Source of the DNA: Chloroflexota bacterium
GTDB lineage: Bacteria > Chloroflexota > UBA6077 > JACQUR01
DNA length: 5,766 bases
Direction of reading: 5' to 3'
Assembly: GCA_016210245.1 (NCBI GenBank)
Contig: JACQUR010000265.1
Span: 1-5,766 of the forward strand
In this document: one piece after another, positions 5,652 through 5,766 of the stretch
Position numbering within the stretch: position 1 is the first letter of the stretch
Layout: every line of letters starts with the position of its first letter
Notes under the pieces: generated by a model
Told to the model about the DNA's origin: nothing
Seen by the model: only the letters and a program-made list of their open reading frames with translations
The model's database searches: none
Translations under genes and position numbers: made by a program

Positions 5652-5766
5652 GTGCGGCTCGGATAGAATAGGGTCCGGGCGCGCGTGAGCCTGGAACGGA
5701 TTACTGTCAACGGATTTCGGGAACGGATTGAACTGATTGCGGCCGCAATCCGTTCAATCCCTTCCC
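5652..5766. other. Intergenic sequence after the kinase gene, running off the window
   Basis: No gene begins here before the window ends. After the TGA at 5649-5651 there is an isolated -10-like TAGAAT (5664-5669) with no -35 at a usable distance, then the AACGGATT repeat cluster (5695-5766). The composition becomes noticeably richer in A and T than the coding region. Confidence 0.6.
5695..5766. repeat. AACGGATT iterations and a 48-base near-palindrome
   Basis: AACGGATT occurs at 5695-5702, 5709-5716 and 5722-5729, about 13-14 bases apart, and once inverted (AATCCGTT, 5747-5754). The last direct copy and the inverted copy lie in a near-perfect palindrome centred at 5742/5743. Its arms, 5719-5742 and 5743-5766, are 24 bases each with two mismatches and no spacer, and the core ATTGCGGCCGCAAT is perfect. 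The window ends with the palindrome, so it could be longer. Similar CGGATT-type repeats are, from memory, common between genes in Chloroflexota. As RNA it could end transcription of the stressosome operon. Confidence 0.8.

Noticed and set aside
5648..5669. Promoter TTGAGT - TAGAAT for a downstream gene
   Set aside because: The spacing is only 10 bases and no TGn extension precedes TAGAAT, so it does not fit a sigma-70 promoter. Left as an isolated -10-like match.

Overview
The window is GC-rich throughout and carries one strongly biased strand: every gene I can support lies on the plus strand. The protein families, the GC-rich composition, and the hairpin-forming intergenic repeats (GTAGGGGC-type palindromes and AACGGATT iterations) look most like a member of the Chloroflexota (green non-sulfur bacteria and relatives). 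That assignment rests on recollection of similar intergenic repeats and on gene style, not on a search, and is moderate at best.

Layout. Bases 1-343 are non-coding and hold a 30-bp direct repeat, a large imperfect inverted repeat (54-206) and a likely extended -10 promoter (about 278-286). A primary-like group 2 sigma-70 factor follows (344-1312). A perfect 30-bp-arm inverted repeat (1320-1381) closes that gene. A structured 270-base leader then ends in a T-rich, promoter-like stretch (about 1566-1616). From 1654 to 5651 runs a five-gene cluster: rsbR with an N-terminal globin sensor domain, rsbS, rsbT, rsbX, and a fifth gene that fuses an RsbU-type N-terminal (RsbT-binding) domain to a GAF domain and a histidine kinase. 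The last four genes are tightly packed, with overlaps of 17, 8 and 4 bases. The window ends in an AACGGATT repeat cluster with a 48-base near-palindrome.

How the genes should work together. RsbR and RsbS are the scaffold proteins of the stressosome. The globin domain on RsbR, with a proximal-type histidine, suggests heme and oxygen (or redox/gas) sensing. On stimulation the kinase RsbT phosphorylates RsbS and RsbR, leaves the complex and binds a downstream partner; RsbX resets the complex. In Bacillus that partner is the phosphatase RsbU, which leads through RsbV/RsbW to SigB. Here no RsbU phosphatase, RsbV or RsbW is present. The RsbT-docking domain is attached instead to a GAF-histidine kinase, so the signal probably passes into a phosphorelay. 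The kinase keeps its H-box histidine but has unusual residues in the N box and G2 box of its ATP site. It may be weak, dependent on RsbT, or partly degenerate. No response regulator is in the window. Whether the neighbouring sigma factor belongs to the circuit cannot be decided from sequence.
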